This document shows positions 62,986 through 64,000 of a stretch of 64,000 nucleotides of DNA, one piece after another. The stretch comes from Brucella rhizosphaerae (GTDB lineage: Bacteria > Pseudomonadota > Alphaproteobacteria > Rhizobiales > Rhizobiaceae): positions 62,001-126,000 of the forward strand of contig NZ_NNRK01000025.1 of NCBI RefSeq assembly GCF_002252475.1, in the 5' to 3' direction. The translations under genes and the position numbers were made by a program. Each line of letters starts with the position of its first letter. Position 1 is the stretch's first letter. The notes beneath the pieces are model-generated. The model was given only the letters and a program-made list of their open reading frames with translations. It was not told the origin of the DNA and searched no databases.

Positions 62986-64000
62986 ATGGATATCACGAAC
63001 CGTCCGGGCAGCTCTGAACGTCTCAAAGTCGCTGTTATAGGCAGTGGGATTTCCGGACTGTCTGCTGCGTGGCTCCTCTCGCAAAGCCATGACGTCACTG
63101 TGTTCGAAGCTGCCAGCCGCATCGGCGGGCATAGCAATACGGTCGAATTTTCCAGCGGCAACGGACCTGTCGCCGTCGATACGGGCTTCATTGTCTATAA
63201 TGAAGTGACTTATCCCAATCTGACTGCGCTGTTTCGGACCCTCGAAGTCCCCACTGTGGCATCGAACATGTCGTTTGCTGTTTCAGTTGGGAACGGAGCT
63301 TATGAATATTCCGGCGGTACTGGCTTTGGCCTTTTTGCGCAGCGCTCCAATCTTGTCAGCCCACGCTTCTGGTCGATGATCCGCGATCTCCTACGGTTTT
63401 ATCGCAATGCGCCCAAGGATTTAGCGATGATGGGCAGCATTTCGCTTGATGATTATCTGGAGCGTAATGGTTATGGCAGAGCGTTTCGTGAAGATCATCT
63501 TTATCCGATGGCGGCTGCGATCTGGTCAACGCCTGCCATGGAAGTCGGGCGCTATCCGGCTGCAAGTTTCGTTCGCTTCTGCTGCAATCATGGCCTGCTT
63601 GATCTGCGCGGTCGCCCGGTCTGGCGAACGGTGGCAGGCGGTAGCCGCGAATATGTGAAGCGGATCACGAAGCCTTATGCGGATAAGATCAGGCTTTCGA
63701 CGCCAGTCAGATCAGTGCGACGTGCTGAAAATTTCGTCGAGTTGATCGACGCAGAAGGCGTTGCTTATGCGTTCGACGATGTCGTTATCGCAACCCATGC
63801 CGATCAGGCTCTGCGTATGCTTGCCGATCCGAGCGTCGAGGAAAGCCGCATTCTTGGTGCTTTCCAATATTCGCGCAATGAAGCAGTGCTTCACCACGAT
63901 GCTTCATTGATGCCTAAGCGCCGCGCAGCATGGTCGAGCTGGAATTATTTGACCAATTCAGCAACGGGACCATCACAGCCCTCCATTACCTACTGGATGA
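62986..64000 (+). CDS. Flavin amine oxidase-family protein, C-terminus cut by window edge
   Basis: 338 codons are visible; the frame continues past 64000. GGGAGAGGG precedes the ATG at 62986. The FAD motif VAVIGSGISGLSAAWLLSQS is at residues ~15-34, followed by GGHSNTVEF, DTGFIVYNEVTYPNLTALF and LYPMAAAIWSTP. Close relatives are annotated as cyclopropane-fatty-acid-related flavin proteins and sit with Cfa-like, DUF1365 and DUF1295 genes. It probably oxidises or desaturates lipid chains under photooxidative stress. The role is inferred from context. Confidence 0.88.
   Translation, partial: MDITNRPGSSERLKVAVIGSGISGLSAAWLLSQSHDVTVFEAASRIGGHSNTVEFSSGNGPVAVDTGFIVYNEVTYPNLTALFRTLEVPTVASNMSFAVSVGNGAYEYSGGTGFGLFAQRSNLVSPRFWSMIRDLLRFYRNAPKDLAMMGSISLDDYLERNGYGRAFREDHLYPMAAAIWSTPAMEVGRYPAASFVRFCCNHGLLDLRGRPVWRTVAGGSREYVKRITKPYADKIRLSTPVRSVRRAENFVELIDAEGVAYAFDDVVIATHADQALRMLADPSVEESRILGAFQYSRNEAVLHHDASLMPKRRAAWSSWNYLTNSATGPSQPSITYWM

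Overview
The window looks like part of the second chromosome of a Brucella/Ochrobactrum-type alphaproteobacterium (Rhizobiales). The reason is a complete erythritol locus with Brucella gene order and protein lengths (eryA-eryB-eryC-eryD followed by the DeoR-type eryR), together with at least five copies of a ~100 bp intergenic palindromic repeat of the kind known from Brucella and rhizobia. The window is almost entirely carbon-source catabolism: about 56 genes in tightly packed operons, each with its own transporter and local regulator. No tRNA, rRNA, phage, IS element or CRISPR array was seen.

Layout. (1) 1-5791, minus strand: eryR (cut by the window edge), eryD, eryC, eryB, eryA, for erythritol breakdown to tetrulose phosphates. 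(2) 6539-10998, plus strand: a DUF2291 protein and the eryE/eryF/eryG ribose-type ABC transporter, divergent from eryA across a ~700 bp control region. (3) 11112-15345, plus: a DeoR regulator, a second FGGY kinase and a second GlpD/EryB-like dehydrogenase, an uncharacterised polyol pathway; then a small Mn-type cupin. (4) 15889-26633, minus: a D-apiose/D-apionate operon (oiaX RuBisCO-like protein, oiaK, apnO, ABC transporter with a second DUF2291 protein, apsD, apnL), with a divergent GntR/FadR regulator. (5) 27665-35288: two LacI regulators bracketing a sugar-oxidation operon (Gfo/Idh/MocA dehydrogenase, isomerase, DUF4432 mutarotase-like protein, SDR, lactonase). (6) 35577-40248, plus: family III CoA-transferase, a cytoplasmic solute-binding-like protein, enoyl-CoA hydratase and an MHS-type transporter. 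(7) 40302-48351, minus: N-formylglutamate amidohydrolase-like protein, TRAP transporter, glutamine-synthetase-like ligase, aldehyde and alcohol dehydrogenases, with a divergent RpiR regulator. (8) 49684-59577, plus: polar-amino-acid-type ABC transporter, HpcH aldolase, SDR, GntR regulator, RraA-like protein, fucose/arabinose isomerase and FGGY kinase. (9) 59584-64000: photolyase, cyclopropane-fatty-acid synthase and DUF1295 protein (minus), divergent from a flavin amine oxidase that runs off the end; this resembles a photooxidative-stress locus.

How it fits together. Regions 1 and 4 probably meet. Erythritol catabolism passes through L-erythrulose 1-phosphate (also named L-3-tetrulose 4-phosphate), and one known class of OiaX RuBisCO-like enzymes makes the same compound from 3-oxo-isoapionate 4-phosphate. 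EryC, EryH and EryI could therefore serve both plant-derived sugars. Other notable points are palindromic operator candidates shared by regulators and their target operons, short leader ORFs in front of eryA and the apiose regulator, a possible gamma-glutamylated amino-alcohol route in region 7, and the unusual mix of enzymes in region 8. Function calls rest on reading the translated sequences from memory of the families; no database search was possible.
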